From Stackebrandtia albiflava (GTDB lineage Bacteria; Actinomycetota; Actinomycetes; Mycobacteriales; Micromonosporaceae): DNA of 64,000 bases. The translations under genes and the position numbers were made by a program. The DNA is taken from assembly GCF_007994225.1 (NCBI RefSeq), contig NZ_VLLL01000006.1, forward strand, positions 248,001-312,000. Reading direction: 5' to 3'. Each line of letters begins with the position of its first letter. Positions within the stretch are counted from its first letter, which is position 1. Below are positions 1 through 10,133 of the stretch, piece after piece. The notes beneath the pieces were generated by a model that had not been told where the DNA came from, searched no databases, and saw only the letters and a list, made by a program, of their open reading frames with translations.

Positions 1-620
1 TAGTCCTCGGACCGGCGCGGCGGAGGCGGCGGCTCGTGGTGCGGTTCCCGGTACGGGTCCCGTTCCGGACGCCGTGGCGGGTCGGTGTGCTGCTCGCGGT
101 GGGGTTCCCGTTCGGGACGTCGCGGCGGCGGGTCGTAGGGGTCCGGCCGGTGATGGTGCCCGGCGGGTTCCGGTTCGGGGCGCCGGCGTCCACCGGTGGC
201 CGGTTCGGCGTGCGGGTCCGGATACCGGTCCATCGGCGGCTGCGGCCGGTGGGGCACCGGCCGTGGCTCGGGTTCCCGCCTCCGCTGCGGCGGCACCCGG
301 CCGGACTCGGCGGCGATCTGGCGCAGTTGACCACGCAGCTGCGCGAGCGCCTCGTGGGTCTGCTCCTCCAGGTCGGCCATGGCGTCGGACAGGTCGGCGG
401 CCACCGACTCGGGATCCCGGCGCCACGTGACCGAAAGGCCGATCAGCACCACCGAACCGAGTCCGAGGACCAGGGCCATCCTGGTGGTCCCCTCACCACT
501 GCCCACGAGCAGCAGCAGGGCCGCCAGCGGCGCCAGCGCCACCCCGCACCAGAACAGGACGGTCAACGTCCTGGTCGTACGCCAGAACGGGGTGCTCGTG
601 GTGTTGCCCTGCCTCGACAT
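1..620 (-). CDS. Hypothetical membrane protein, 3' end cut by window edge
   Basis: Read leftward from the ATG at 620-618 the frame stays open to the window edge (206 codons, no stop), so the gene is incomplete. The N-terminal region has two hydrophobic stretches (about residues 17-36 and 46-63), which predicts two membrane helices. A helical charged region follows (about 68-97, with EEQTHEALAQLRGQLRQ), and then a long tail rich in Pro, Arg, His and Glu with repeats of the type RRPEREPHRE. This looks like a small membrane-anchored protein with a disordered cytoplasmic tail. I recognise no family. A TAACGT box lies 8 nt before the ATG and there is no clear ribosome binding site. Confidence 0.6.
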   Translation of the reverse strand, partial: MSRQGNTTSTPFWRTTRTLTVLFWCGVALAPLAALLLLVGSGEGTTRMALVLGLGSVVLIGLSVTWRRDPESVAADLSDAMADLEEQTHEALAQLRGQLRQIAAESGRVPPQRRREPEPRPVPHRPQPPMDRYPDPHAEPATGGRRRPEPEPAGHHHRPDPYDPPPRRPEREPHREQHTDPPRRPERDPYREPHHEPPPPPRRSED

Positions 621-807
621 ATCGCCATACGTTACTACCGAACCATTTCGGGCGAAACAACCGACGCCGATCGTCGGCGGCGGGTTCGGTCCGGTGTGCA
701 CCTCGGCGGCCGGAACCCGGCCCCGCACCGGACCGTGCGGTGGACGCGACCGGCCACCCGCCTGGGTAGGGTGTGTGCCCGGACGGCACCGGAGAGAGGC
801 GGCGGGC

Positions 808-1368
808 ATGGCGGTCGAGTTGACCTACGAGACGCACTCGGTGACCGAGGACAACGAGAACGGCATCGCGACCGGATGGCTTCCCGGCCGGCTGTCGGAA
901 CGCGGCCGCGCGCTCGCCGTGGAACTGGGCGAACGGTACCGGGACGCCGGGCTCGACGCCGTCTACACCTCCGACCTGCACCGGGCGGTGGAGACGGCGC
1001 GGCTGGCCTTCCCCGACACGGACCTTCCCGTGCACCGCGACGCCCGGCTCCGCGAGTGCGACTACGGCGACCTCAACGGCGCACCGGTCACCGCGCTCGC
1101 GGCCGTACGGTCGGCACACGTCGACCGGCCCTTCCCCGGCGGCGGCCAGAGCTACCGGGAGGTCGTCGACGCCACCCGCGAACTGCTGCGGGAGATCGCC
1201 CGCGACCACGACGGCGGCCGGGTCCTCGTCATCGCCCACTCCGCCAACCGGTGGGCGTTGCAGGCGTTGCTCACCGGTGCGCGTCTGGAGGAACTGGTCG
1301 ACGCGCCCTTCCGGTGGCGGCCGGGCTGGCGGTACCGGTTCACCGCCGACTCGCTCGACGCCCGGTGA
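808..1368 (+). CDS. Histidine phosphatase superfamily protein
   Basis: A 186-aa protein starting at the ATG after GGAGAGAGG (791-799); longer in-frame extensions upstream lack any signal. The fold markers of the histidine phosphatase (phosphoglycerate mutase-like) superfamily are present: an N-terminal His in ETHSVTEDN where classic members have RHGET, then YTSDLHRAVETA, RLRECDYGDLNG, and a C-terminal catalytic His in VIAHSANRWAL. The first-motif Arg is replaced by Thr, a variant I have seen in actinobacterial members. The protein is probably a cytosolic phosphatase; the substrate is unknown. It stands alone between a divergent membrane gene and convergent hutI. Confidence 0.8.
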   Translation: MAVELTYETHSVTEDNENGIATGWLPGRLSERGRALAVELGERYRDAGLDAVYTSDLHRAVETARLAFPDTDLPVHRDARLRECDYGDLNGAPVTALAAVRSAHVDRPFPGGGQSYREVVDATRELLREIARDHDGGRVLVIAHSANRWALQALLTGARLEELVDAPFRWRPGWRYRFTADSLDAR

Positions 1369-1383
1369 CCCCGCCCGGCGCCG

Positions 1384-2538
1384 TCACGCCGGTGGGATGA
1401 CCGGTTCGCCGCCCGCCAGGACCGCGCGGACCAGCGGCACCCCCGGCCGGTACGCCAGATGGAGGTGGCTCGGCGCGTCCAACACGACGAGGTCGGCGCG
1501 TTTCCCGACCGCCACGGTGCCGACGTCGTCGCGCCGCAGCGCACGCGCGCCGCCCGCGGTCGCCGACCAGACCGCCTGTTCCACCGTCATGCCCATCTCC
1601 CGCACCGCGAGCGCGATCATCAGGGGCATGCTGGAGGAGAAGCACGAACCGGGGTTGCAGTCGCTCGCCAACGCGACCGTCACGCCCGCCTCGATGAGGC
1701 GCGCGGCGTCCGGATACGGGGACCGGGTCGAGAACTCCACACCCGGAAGCAGTGTCGCCACGGTGTCACCGCCCGCCAGAGCGTCCACATCGGAGTCCGA
1801 AAGGTACGTGCAGTGGTCGACCGAGGCCGCGCCCAGCTCCACCGCCAGCGCCACCCCCGGCCCGTGACCGAGCTGGTTGCCGTGGACCCGCAGGCCCAGC
1901 CCCGCCGAGGCGGCGGCGGTCAGGACGGTGCGCGCCTGGTCGGCGTCGAACGCGCCGCGTTCGCAGAAGACGTCCGCCCACCGCGCGTACGGCGCGCACG
2001 CCTCCAGCATCGGCCCGGCCGCCAACGCGGTGTACTCGTCGGCGTCCGCACCCGGCGGCACGACGTGCGCGCCGAGGTAGGTGGTCTCGCCCGTGAACCC
2101 GCGCGCGATCCGCAGCGCCCGCGCCTCGTCCTCGACGGTGAGCCCGTACCCGCTCTTGATCTCGACGGTCGTGGTGCCCTGTGCCGTCATCTGGCCGAGC
2201 AGATGCCGTACGTTCGCCGCCAACGCCTCGTCCGTCGCGCGCCGGGTGGCGGCCACCGTGGTCGCGATGCCGCCCGCCGAATAGGGCCGGCCCGCCATCC
2301 GCGCCGCGAACTCCGCCGACCGGTCACCCGCGAACACCACGTGGGAGTGGCTGTCGACGAAACCGGGCAGCACCGCCCGTCCCGCCACGTCCCAGCGGTC
2401 GTCGGCGGCCGGCGCCTCGGCGGCGGGACCGATCCACTCCACCGTCGTGCCGGACACCACCACGGCGGCGTCGGTCAACACGGTGAAATCGGTGTCGCAG
2501 CAGGCGAGTTCACCGATGTTGTCGATAAGCAGGCTCAC
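1384..2538 (-). CDS. hutI: Imidazolonepropionase
   Basis: A 384-aa amidohydrolase that opens imidazolone propionate to formiminoglutamate, the third step of histidine degradation. The metal-binding HxH motif ([12 protein letters not shown]) lies near residue 66. It is followed by EIKSGYGLT, the metal ligand His in [16 protein letters not shown], and the signature [15 protein letters not shown]. Length is normal for the family. The ATG has an AGGGGA Shine-Dalgarno. It lies on the same strand as hutU (3421-5088) with two small membrane genes between them, so all four could be one transcript. No hutH or hutF/hutG is present in the window. Confidence 0.95.
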   Translation of the reverse strand: MSLLIDNIGELACCDTDFTVLTDAAVVVSGTTVEWIGPAAEAPAADDRWDVAGRAVLPGFVDSHSHVVFAGDRSAEFAARMAGRPYSAGGIATTVAATRRATDEALAANVRHLLGQMTAQGTTTVEIKSGYGLTVEDEARALRIARGFTGETTYLGAHVVPPGADADEYTALAAGPMLEACAPYARWADVFCERGAFDADQARTVLTAAASAGLGLRVHGNQLGHGPGVALAVELGAASVDHCTYLSDSDVDALAGGDTVATLLPGVEFSTRSPYPDAARLIEAGVTVALASDCNPGSCFSSSMPLMIALAVREMGMTVEQAVWSATAGGARALRRDDVGTVAVGKRADLVVLDAPSHLHLAYRPGVPLVRAVLAGGEPVIPPA

Positions 2539-2657
2539 GTCGTTCCCCTGTCGGTTGCCGGATCGGCCCCACGGTAACCCGGCGGGGTGTCACGGCGGAC
2601 GCACCCGGCCCGCCTTCCGGCGTACGGCCGTCGGTCGGTGAGGTGCCGCCGCCCGGT

Positions 2658-2870
2658 TCAGGCCGAAAGCAGGACGATGCCGACGACGCACATGACCACG
2701 AGCAGCGCCGACGCGATACGCAGCCCGAGGTATCCGGCGCGGCCGGGCTCCTCGGCCTCGGGGTGGCGGTAACGCCACGCCCCCACCGCCCACCACGCGG
2801 AGCGTGGCGCGACGACGGCCCAGGTCGCGAACAGGGCGGAGGCCCCGAGGATCATGACGCCGCAACCCAT
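2658..2870 (-). CDS. Small two-helix membrane protein, DUF6199-like
   Basis: A 70-aa protein with two predicted membrane helices (about residues 6-22 and 50-69) around a conserved core reading AWRYRHPEAEEPGRAGY. The neighbouring 2944-3291 product has the same core (AWQYRNPEANEPSEAGY) in the same place, so the two are tandem paralogues. The motif resembles the actinobacterial DUF6199 family, whose function is unknown to me. The start is the ATG at 2870, with GGGAGG about 9 nt upstream; an internal ATG at 2855 is an alternative. It lies between hutU and hutI on the same strand. Confidence 0.65.
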   Translation of the reverse strand: MGCGVMILGASALFATWAVVAPRSAWWAVGAWRYRHPEAEEPGRAGYLGLRIASALLVVMCVVGIVLLSA

Positions 2871-2943
2871 GGCGGTCGGCCTCCCGTCGGGCGTGAGAGG
2901 GGTGATTCACCCGAGGATAGGGCCGGGGCGCAACCGTGGCCGG

Positions 2944-3291
2944 TCAGCCGGTGGAGTCCGGGGCGGGACTCAGGTCCTCGCACCACTGCTCGGGAGTCAA
3001 CAGGCCCTCGTCGTCGTCGTTCTGGGCCAGGCACTCCTCGTAGGTCTCCCGTTCCCGCTCGGCGGCCACGTCGTCCTCGATGGACAACAGGAAGACGCCG
3101 AACCCGACCATGATGAGCGCGCCGATCGCCGCCGACACCCGCTGGACGGCGTATCCGGCCTCGCTGGGCTCGTTGGCCTCGGGGTTCCTGTACTGCCACG
3201 CGGCGGTGGTCCGCCACATGCCCTTGGGGGAGATCGCGATCCACAATGGGATGAGCGCGGCGACGAACAGGATCACGGCGAGCCAGGTCAT
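2944..3291 (-). CDS. Membrane protein, DUF6199-like, with acidic tail
   Basis: A 115-aa paralogue of the 2658-2870 product. Two hydrophobic helices (about residues 2-20 and 49-69) flank the core AWQYRNPEANEPSEAGY. The C-terminal 45 residues are acidic and contain two cysteines (EECLAQ, QWCEDL), which could form a disulfide if exposed outside the cell. I chose the ATG at 3291, preceded by GAAAGGT. A longer frame to 3393 exists but its added residues look non-coding. Function unknown. It lies immediately downstream of hutU in transcription order. Confidence 0.65.
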   Translation of the reverse strand: MTWLAVILFVAALIPLWIAISPKGMWRTTAAWQYRNPEANEPSEAGYAVQRVSAAIGALIMVGFGVFLLSIEDDVAAERERETYEECLAQNDDDEGLLTPEQWCEDLSPAPDSTG

Positions 3292-3420
3292 GGGGTATCG
3301 GTGACCTTTCAGCAGAGGTGCGGCCGGCGGGGAGTCGCGGTGTGCCGTGGCCGGCCCGCCGCCGTATACCCGCAGCATAGCCGCTGCGGACACCCGGCGG
3401 CGGGCGTCGCGATCAGGCGG

Positions 3421-5088
3421 TCAGCCCTCACCGCGCATCGGCACGGTGACGCCGCGTTCCTCCGCGACTTGTTCGGCGCGCTCGTAACCGGCGTCGACGT
3501 GGCGCATGACCCCGGTGCCGGGGTCGTTGGTGAGTACCCGGGCGATCTTCTGCGCCGCCAGCGCGGTCCCGTCGGCGACGGTGACCTGTCCGGCGTGGAT
3601 CGACCTGCCCATTCCGACGCCGCCGCCGTGGTGGATGGACACCCAGGTGGCGCCGGAGGCGACGTTGAGCATGCCGTTGAGCAGCGGCCAGTCGGCGATC
3701 GCGTCGGAGCCGTCCCTCATCGCCTCGGTCTCCCGGTACGGGGAGGCTACACTGCCGCAGTCGAGGTGGTCACGGCCGATGACGATCGGGGCCTTCAGGG
3801 TGCCGTCGGCGACCATCTCGTTGAACCGTTCGCCCGCCTTGTCACGTTCGCCGTAGCCGAGCCAGCAGATCCGCGCGGGAAGCCCCTGGAAGGCGACGCG
3901 TTCACCGGCCATCCGCATCCAGCGCGCCAGGGTCTCGTTCTCCGGGAACAGTTCCAGGATCGCCCGGTCGGTGGCCGCGATGTCGGCCGGGTCGCCGGAC
4001 AGCGCCGCCCACCGGAACGGTCCCTTCCCCTCACAGAACAGCGGCCGGATGTAGGCGGGGACGAAGCCGGGGAAGTCGAAGGCGCGTTCGTACCCGCCGA
4101 GCCGGGCCTCGCCGCGGATCGAGTTGCCGTAGTCGAACACGACCGCGCCCGCGTCGGCGAACTCGACCATCGCCCGGACGTGCGCGGCCATCGACGCCCG
4201 GGAACGGTCGGTGAACTCCTCGGGCTTCTTGGCCGCGTAGTCGGGTGCGTCGCCGAGGTCGACGCCCTCGGGGATGTACGACAGCGGGTCGTGGGCGGAG
4301 GTCTGGTCGGTGACGATGTCCACCGGGACGCCCCGGCGCCGCAGTTCCGGCACCATGACCGCCGCGTTGCCGACCACGCCGATCGACACGGCCCGCTTCG
4401 CGGTGCGGGCCTCGGTGGCCAGCGCCACCGCCTCGTCGAGGTCGCCGGCGATCGTGTCGAGGTACCGGGTGTCGACGCGGCGGCGCAACCGGACCGGGTC
4501 GACGTCGATGATCAGGCAGACGCCGCCGTTCATGGTGACCGCCAGCGGTTGCGCCCCGCCCATGCCGCCGCAGCCGGCGGTGAGGGTGAGGGTGCCGGCG
4601 AGGGTGCCGCCGAAGTGTTTCTCGGCGACGGCGGCGAAGGTCTCGTAGGTGCCCTGGAGGATCCCCTGCGTGCCGATGTAGATCCAGGACCCGGCGGTCA
4701 TCTGGCCGTACATGGTGAGGCCGAGTGCCTCCAGCCGCCGGAACTCCGGCCAGGTCGCCCAGTCGCCCACCAGGTTGGAGTTGGCCAGCAGCACGCGCGG
4801 CGCCCACTCGTGGGTGGTGAACACGCCGACGGGTTTGCCGCTCTGCACCAGCAGGGTCTCGTCGCCGCGCAGTTCCCGCAGGGTCCGCAGGATGGCGTCG
4901 TAGCTGCGCCAGTCGCGGGCGGCCTTGCCGGTGCCGCCGTAGACCACGAGGTCGTCGGGGTTCTCGGCGACGTCGGGGTCGAGGTTGTTCTGAAGCATCC
5001 GGTAGGGCGCTTCGATCTGCCAGTCGGCGCAGGACAGGGTACTGCCGCGCGGCGCCGTGACCCGGCGTGGTCCGGAAGTGTCGATCAT
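3421..5088 (-). CDS. hutU: Urocanate hydratase
   Basis: A 555-aa cytosolic enzyme that uses tightly bound NAD+ as an electrophile to convert urocanate to imidazolone propionate, the second step of histidine degradation. Family signatures are clear: [12 protein letters not shown] and [11 protein letters not shown] near the N terminus, the NAD-binding [12 protein letters not shown], the segment around [12 protein letters not shown] containing the conserved catalytic Cys, and [16 protein letters not shown] near the C terminus. Length matches the family (about 555). A TACTCT box six nt before the ATG suggests a leaderless transcript. It heads a possible operon running through two small membrane genes to hutI. 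Confidence 0.97.
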   Translation of the reverse strand: MIDTSGPRRVTAPRGSTLSCADWQIEAPYRMLQNNLDPDVAENPDDLVVYGGTGKAARDWRSYDAILRTLRELRGDETLLVQSGKPVGVFTTHEWAPRVLLANSNLVGDWATWPEFRRLEALGLTMYGQMTAGSWIYIGTQGILQGTYETFAAVAEKHFGGTLAGTLTLTAGCGGMGGAQPLAVTMNGGVCLIIDVDPVRLRRRVDTRYLDTIAGDLDEAVALATEARTAKRAVSIGVVGNAAVMVPELRRRGVPVDIVTDQTSAHDPLSYIPEGVDLGDAPDYAAKKPEEFTDRSRASMAAHVRAMVEFADAGAVVFDYGNSIRGEARLGGYERAFDFPGFVPAYIRPLFCEGKGPFRWAALSGDPADIAATDRAILELFPENETLARWMRMAGERVAFQGLPARICWLGYGERDKAGERFNEMVADGTLKAPIVIGRDHLDCGSVASPYRETEAMRDGSDAIADWPLLNGMLNVASGATWVSIHHGGGVGMGRSIHAGQVTVADGTALAAQKIARVLTNDPGTGVMRHVDAGYERAEQVAEERGVTVPMRGEG

Positions 5089-5137
5089 GCGCCGAGAGTA
5101 GCGAAGCGGTCCGGGCGGGGTCGTGGCAAACCGGTGG

Positions 5138-5719
5138 TCACGGGGTGGGGAGGCCGTCGACCAGCAGTCCCACGACGGTCTCGTCGAAGTGCGCGTCGGT
5201 GTCGCCGCCCCGGAACATCACCCGCAACCACACGGCGCCCAGCAGCATGTCGACGACGGCGGTGCGGTCCAGGTCTGCGGTGATCTCGCCGCGTGCCACC
5301 GCGCGGTCGAAGATCGACTGTTCGCGGTCGAGGCGGTCGGCGAGCAGGTTCCGCACCAGGTGGGTCAGGCCGGGCCGGCTCGCGGCGGCGGCGAAGGCCG
5401 CGGCGACGGCGCCGGCGGAGTCGGGGCCGGTCAGCAGGCCGCGGACGTAGCCGGTCAGGGCGGTCAGGTCGCCGCGGAGGGACCCGGTGTCGGGTGGGGT
5501 GAAGCGGAACAGGGCCGAGCGGTCGAGCGCGTCGGCGAGGAGCGCGTCCTTGGTGTCCCACCAGCGGTACAGGGTGGTCTTGTTGACCCCGGAGGCCGCG
5601 GCGATGCCCTCGACGGTCAGGCCGTCGTAGCCGTGTGCGGCCAGCAGCCGCAACGTGGTGTCGAAGATGTGCGCGGCCTTGCGGGGGCCGTCCCCGGGGC
5701 GCCGGGCGGCGGAGGTCAT
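5138..5719 (-). CDS. TetR-family transcriptional repressor
   Basis: A 193-aa regulator with an N-terminal TetR helix-turn-helix (residues about 12-58, including [15 protein letters not shown] and [14 protein letters not shown]) and a C-terminal ligand-binding domain of the TetR_C type. It diverges from the hydrolase gene at 5807, and the 87-bp gap holds a 36-bp near-perfect palindrome (5764-5799), the likely operator. A TAGCAT box six nt before the ATG suggests a leaderless mRNA. The simplest reading is that it represses itself and the hydrolase until a ligand, probably a hydrolase substrate or related compound, is bound. Confidence 0.9.
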   Translation of the reverse strand: MTSAARRPGDGPRKAAHIFDTTLRLLAAHGYDGLTVEGIAAASGVNKTTLYRWWDTKDALLADALDRSALFRFTPPDTGSLRGDLTALTGYVRGLLTGPDSAGAVAAAFAAAASRPGLTHLVRNLLADRLDREQSIFDRAVARGEITADLDRTAVVDMLLGAVWLRVMFRGGDTDAHFDETVVGLLVDGLPTP

Positions 5720-5763
5720 GCCGGAATGCTACGCGACGTCGCGTGGCGCGGCGCGCGTGCTAG

Positions 5764-5799
5764 CCTCGAATACAACGCAACGTTGCGTTGCATTCGAGG
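5764..5799. promoter_or_regulatory. 36-bp palindromic TetR operator candidate
   Basis: The two halves pair at 17 of 18 positions around a centre between 5781 and 5782; only 5772/5791 mismatch. The inner 18 bp (5773-5790, CAACGCAACGTTGCGTTG) are perfect. It sits between the divergent TetR gene and the hydrolase gene, and its right edge (5796-5799) runs into the hydrolase ribosome binding site GGAGG (5798-5802). Repressor binding could therefore block both transcription and access to the translation start. The length suggests binding by two TetR dimers. Confidence 0.8.
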
Positions 5800-5806
5800 A
5801 GGTGTC

Positions 5807-6526
5807 GTGAACGTACCCGTCGTCTTCATACCGGGAATCCGAGTCACGGGAAGCATGTGGCGGCCGCAACGCGACGCCCTCGGCGCGCGACGGGCCGTGA
5901 CCGCCGTCGACCTCCCCGGCCACGGCGTCCACCGGGACCGGGAGTTCACCATGGCCGAGGCGGTCCGCGTCGTGATCGACGCCGTCGACCGGCTCGACCG
6001 CGGCCCCGCCCTGCTCGCCGGGGCCTCACTGGGCGGATACGTCGCCTTCGCGGCGGCGGCGTCCCGCCCCGAACGGGTCGCCGGAGTGGTGGCGGTCGGC
6101 AGCACCGCCCTGGTCACCCCGGCGCGGATCCGGCCCTACCGGCTGATGGCGGCACTGTCCGGCCGCACCGGTGACGCCGTGCAACGACTACTACTGCGCC
6201 TGGCGCTGGGAACCCGCGCCGCCGCCGACCTCACCGCGGGCGGCCTCCACACCTCGGTCGTCCCGGAGGTCCTGGCCGCCATGAGCCGCCACGACCCGCT
6301 CGCCGACCTCGCCGCCTACCCGGGCCCGGTCTGGCTCGCCAACGGCACCCGCGACCACTTCCGGGTCGACGAAAACCGGTTCCTGGCCGCCTGCCGCGAC
6401 GGCCGGTCGCACCCGATCCCGCGTGCCGGGCACCTGGCGGGCCTCACCCGGCCCGGCGAGGTCACCCGGCTCATCGAGGCGGCCGCAGAGGAGGTCAGTC
6501 GAAGAAGGCCGTCGCCACCTCGATGA
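5807..6526 (+). CDS. Alpha/beta-fold hydrolase
   Basis: A 239-aa protein beginning at GTG 5807 after GAGGAGG (5796-5802). It opens with PVVFIPGIRVTG, the strand and oxyanion-hole region of the alpha/beta hydrolase fold. The nucleophile elbow is GASLGGY (Ser), an acid Asp follows in ANGTRDHF, and the catalytic His is in PRAGHLAG. Homologues hydrolyse esters, lactones or amides; the substrate cannot be read from sequence. It is divergent from and probably controlled by the TetR gene through the shared palindrome. Its last 32 bp overlap the convergent aminotransferase gene. Confidence 0.85.
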   Translation: MNVPVVFIPGIRVTGSMWRPQRDALGARRAVTAVDLPGHGVHRDREFTMAEAVRVVIDAVDRLDRGPALLAGASLGGYVAFAAAASRPERVAGVVAVGSTALVTPARIRPYRLMAALSGRTGDAVQRLLLRLALGTRAAADLTAGGLHTSVVPEVLAAMSRHDPLADLAAYPGPVWLANGTRDHFRVDENRFLAACRDGRSHPIPRAGHLAGLTRPGEVTRLIEAAAEEVSRRRPSPPR

Positions 6527-7574
6527 ACCGGTCGTTCTGCTCGGTGGTGCCGAACGAGGCACGCACGCCGTCGCCCGCGAACGGCCGCACGATCACCCCG
6601 TGCGACTCGCAGTGACGCGCGAACGGGACCGCGGCCTCCCCGATCGGCAACCACACGAAGTTGGCCTGGCTGTCCGGCGCGTCGGGGACGAACTTGCGCA
6701 GCGCGGGCACCACCCGATCCCGCTCCGCGACGACGGCCGCGGCCCGGCGGCGCATCTCACCGTCGGCGGCGAGGGCCGCCACGGCCGCGGACTGGGCCAG
6801 CGCGTTGGTCGAGAACGGGGTGACGATCTTGCGCACGGTCTCGGCCACCGGCGCCGACGCCACCAGGTAGCCGGCGCGCAGCCCGGCCAGTCCCCACGCC
6901 TTGGAGAACGTCCGCAGCACCACCACGTTCGGGTGGTCGCCGAACTCCACCAGGCCGTCGCACACCTCGGGGTCGGTGATGAACTCCAGGTACGCCTCGT
7001 CGAGGACCACCAGCACGTCCTGCGGCACCCGGTCGAGGAAGCGGCCCAGCGCTGCGCGGTCCACAGTGGTGCCCGTCGGGTTGTTCGGGTTGCACACCAA
7101 CACCAGGCGGGTCGCCGGGGTGATCGCCGCCAGCATGGCGTCGAGGTCGTGGCCGTGCCCGGCCGTGTTCGGCACCTGGACGCTCGTCGCCCCGGCACCG
7201 GCCACCACGATCGGGTAGGCCTCGAACGACCGCCACGAGTACACGACCTCCGCCCCCGGCAGACAGGTCGCCTTCACCAGGTGCTCCAGCAACGCGACCG
7301 AGCCGCAGCCGGTGGCGATCCGCTCGACCGGTACGCCGAGCCGTTCCGCCAGCGCGTGACGCAGCCCCTGCACCGCCATGTCCGGGTACCGGTGGACCTG
7401 CGTCGCGGCGAGCGCCACCGCTTCCGTGACCCCCGGCAGCGGCCCGTACGGGACCTCGTTGCTGGCGAGCTTGATCGCCTCGGGCAGTCCCAGATCCCTC
7501 GCGAGGTCGGCGGGATTCCGGCCCGGAACGTACGAGGGCAGGGCCTCCAGGTCAGTGCGGGTCAGTTGCGACAT
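6495..7574 (-). CDS. Histidinol-phosphate/aromatic aminotransferase (HisC-like)
   Basis: A 359-aa PLP enzyme of fold type I, class II. Visible signatures: ASNEVPYGPLP (substrate region), VLVCNPNNPTGT, VLDEAYLEF (Asp contacting PLP) and FSKAWGLAGLRAGY with the Schiff-base Lys. Such proteins are annotated as HisC or as the related aromatic aminotransferase Pat. No other his genes are nearby, while hppD lies upstream on the same strand, so I favour transamination of tyrosine or phenylalanine to the arylpyruvate used by HppD. Its first 23 bp overlap the end of the RDD gene, so the two are coupled. Its end overlaps the convergent hydrolase by 32 bp. Confidence 0.88.
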   Translation of the reverse strand: MSQLTRTDLEALPSYVPGRNPADLARDLGLPEAIKLASNEVPYGPLPGVTEAVALAATQVHRYPDMAVQGLRHALAERLGVPVERIATGCGSVALLEHLVKATCLPGAEVVYSWRSFEAYPIVVAGAGATSVQVPNTAGHGHDLDAMLAAITPATRLVLVCNPNNPTGTTVDRAALGRFLDRVPQDVLVVLDEAYLEFITDPEVCDGLVEFGDHPNVVVLRTFSKAWGLAGLRAGYLVASAPVAETVRKIVTPFSTNALAQSAAVAALAADGEMRRRAAAVVAERDRVVPALRKFVPDAPDSQANFVWLPIGEAAVPFARHCESHGVIVRPFAGDGVRASFGTTEQNDRFIEVATAFFD

Positions 7575-8343
7575 CGGCGTCTCCTTCGACGTGCGGGGCG
7601 GTGGGCTTGACGATGACCATGGTCATGGCGGACTTGTCGTGAAGGCATTGACGGAACGGGCGGTCGTGCAGGCACCACACTCCGTCTACGATGGACAGGA
7701 TCACTCCGAACGGGAAACACAGCACCGGAAGCAGCAGCAGCGACCAACGGGAGATGACCATCCCGTAACGCAGCTTCGGGAACGGGATCGAGGCCACCTG
7801 AATGCCCATGATCCGTTTACCGAGGGTCTGGCCGCTGCTCACGGTGCTCGGCACCTCGTACAGGAACCACAGCAGCACCCCGATCGCCATGATCGTCCAC
7901 TGCAACCGGGTCGCCTGGTCCGAGATCACCAGGTCGGCGGGATCGATCGTCGGATCGGAGAGGATGCTGCGCACCACCGGCATCATCTCCTGGACGTACT
8001 GGTACACGAACCAGCCGTTGACCACGACGTTCAACAACAGCACCGCCACCACGTCGATCAACCGCGCGACCAGGCGCAGCCCGGGCTCCGCCGGCCGACG
8101 GCCCGCCATGAGCTCGGCGACCTGCGCCTCACTCAGCCGGACACCCGGTGGCGGCGGGGTCGGCGGGGACTTCCGCGCCGGTTCGGGAGCCGGTGGCGGG
8201 GCGGGCGCGGGCAGCGGTTCGGGCCGCTCGGGCGGCACCTCGTCGAGACCGACCGGTTTCCCGATCCACTCCTCGCCGTCCCAGTAGCGCTGTGTGTCAG
8301 GTGCGGCCGGATCGCGATACCAGCCTGGCTCGATATTGGTCAT
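7552..8343 (-). CDS. DUF2510/RDD-family membrane protein
   Basis: A 263-aa protein. The start MTNIEPGWYRDP begins a DUF2510 domain (residues about 5-32, with RYWDGEEW), followed by a Pro-rich linker and an RDD domain with the hallmark RLIDVVAV near residue 100 and about four membrane helices (including WFLYEVPSTVSSGQTLGKRIMG). RDD proteins are integral membrane proteins of mostly unknown function. I chose ATG 8343; the longer frame adds shadow-like residues. A CAGAAT box lies 7 nt upstream, so the mRNA may be leaderless. It overlaps the aminotransferase start by 23 bp. Confidence 0.85.
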   Translation of the reverse strand: MTNIEPGWYRDPAAPDTQRYWDGEEWIGKPVGLDEVPPERPEPLPAPAPPPAPEPARKSPPTPPPPGVRLSEAQVAELMAGRRPAEPGLRLVARLIDVVAVLLLNVVVNGWFVYQYVQEMMPVVRSILSDPTIDPADLVISDQATRLQWTIMAIGVLLWFLYEVPSTVSSGQTLGKRIMGIQVASIPFPKLRYGMVISRWSLLLLPVLCFPFGVILSIVDGVWCLHDRPFRQCLHDKSAMTMVIVKPTAPHVEGDADVATDPH

Positions 8344-8480
8344 CGGGGTGATTCTGACAGGTCGTCCTGTGGGCGGCGGTCGCCGCGCGTGCCGGTGTGG
8401 CCGGTCCCGCCGTGGCGGCGGGCGGAGTGCGGTGCGGGTGACCTCCGTCCAGTCACCCGCACCACGCCCCACCCTTCCCC

Positions 8481-8584
8481 GGCTTGGTTGGCCGTACGAC
8501 GATCGATATGCCTCGAATCGTACGTGATGTCCGATTTTTCGCCGTCATATGACCAACCAAGCCAGACGTATGACCAACCAAGCC
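8481..8584. repeat. Three copies of an 11-bp CCAACCAAGCC motif
   Basis: CCAACCAAGCC occurs at 8553-8563 and 8574-8584, within a 15-bp direct repeat of period 21 bp, and inverted at 8481-8491. The copies lie in the non-coding stretch 8344-8795 upstream of the RDD gene. Two helical turns between direct copies and an inverted copy about 70 bp away could mark a regulator site or a DNA-bending region. No known motif is recognised. Confidence 0.4.
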
Positions 8585-8616
8585 GCAAGTGCGGTGTCTT
8601 CGGAGCGCGAGGGGGG

Positions 8617-10046
<1,430 letters not shown>

Positions 10047-10077
10047 TCATGCGATCCGACTAGGCAAGTCTTGCAGT

Positions 10078-10092
10078 GAATGCTACGCATTC
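10078..10092. promoter_or_regulatory. Inverted repeat, candidate AsnC-type operator
   Basis: GAATGC-TAC-GCATTC is a perfect 6+6 inverted repeat in the divergent hppD/asnC-type promoter region. A second palindrome, ATGATCGATCAT, lies at 10039-10050. The size matches single Lrp/AsnC sites, which are often repeated. The assignment to this regulator is inference from position. Confidence 0.5.
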
Positions 10093-10133
10093 TGCCCGGA
10101 TACGTGAGCTGTTCCGGTATTAGACTGGACAAC

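Noticed and set aside
379-807. Extended N terminus of the histidine phosphatase
   Set aside because: The frame is open back to 379, but the segment is composition-biased, lies over the divergent membrane gene, and a good GGAGAGAGG site precedes ATG 808.
2854-5283. An 809-codon plus-strand open frame opposite hutU
   Set aside because: It is the GC-rich shadow of hutU: Arg/Gly/Val/Asp-rich, no domain, no ribosome binding site, while hutU on the other strand has complete family signatures.
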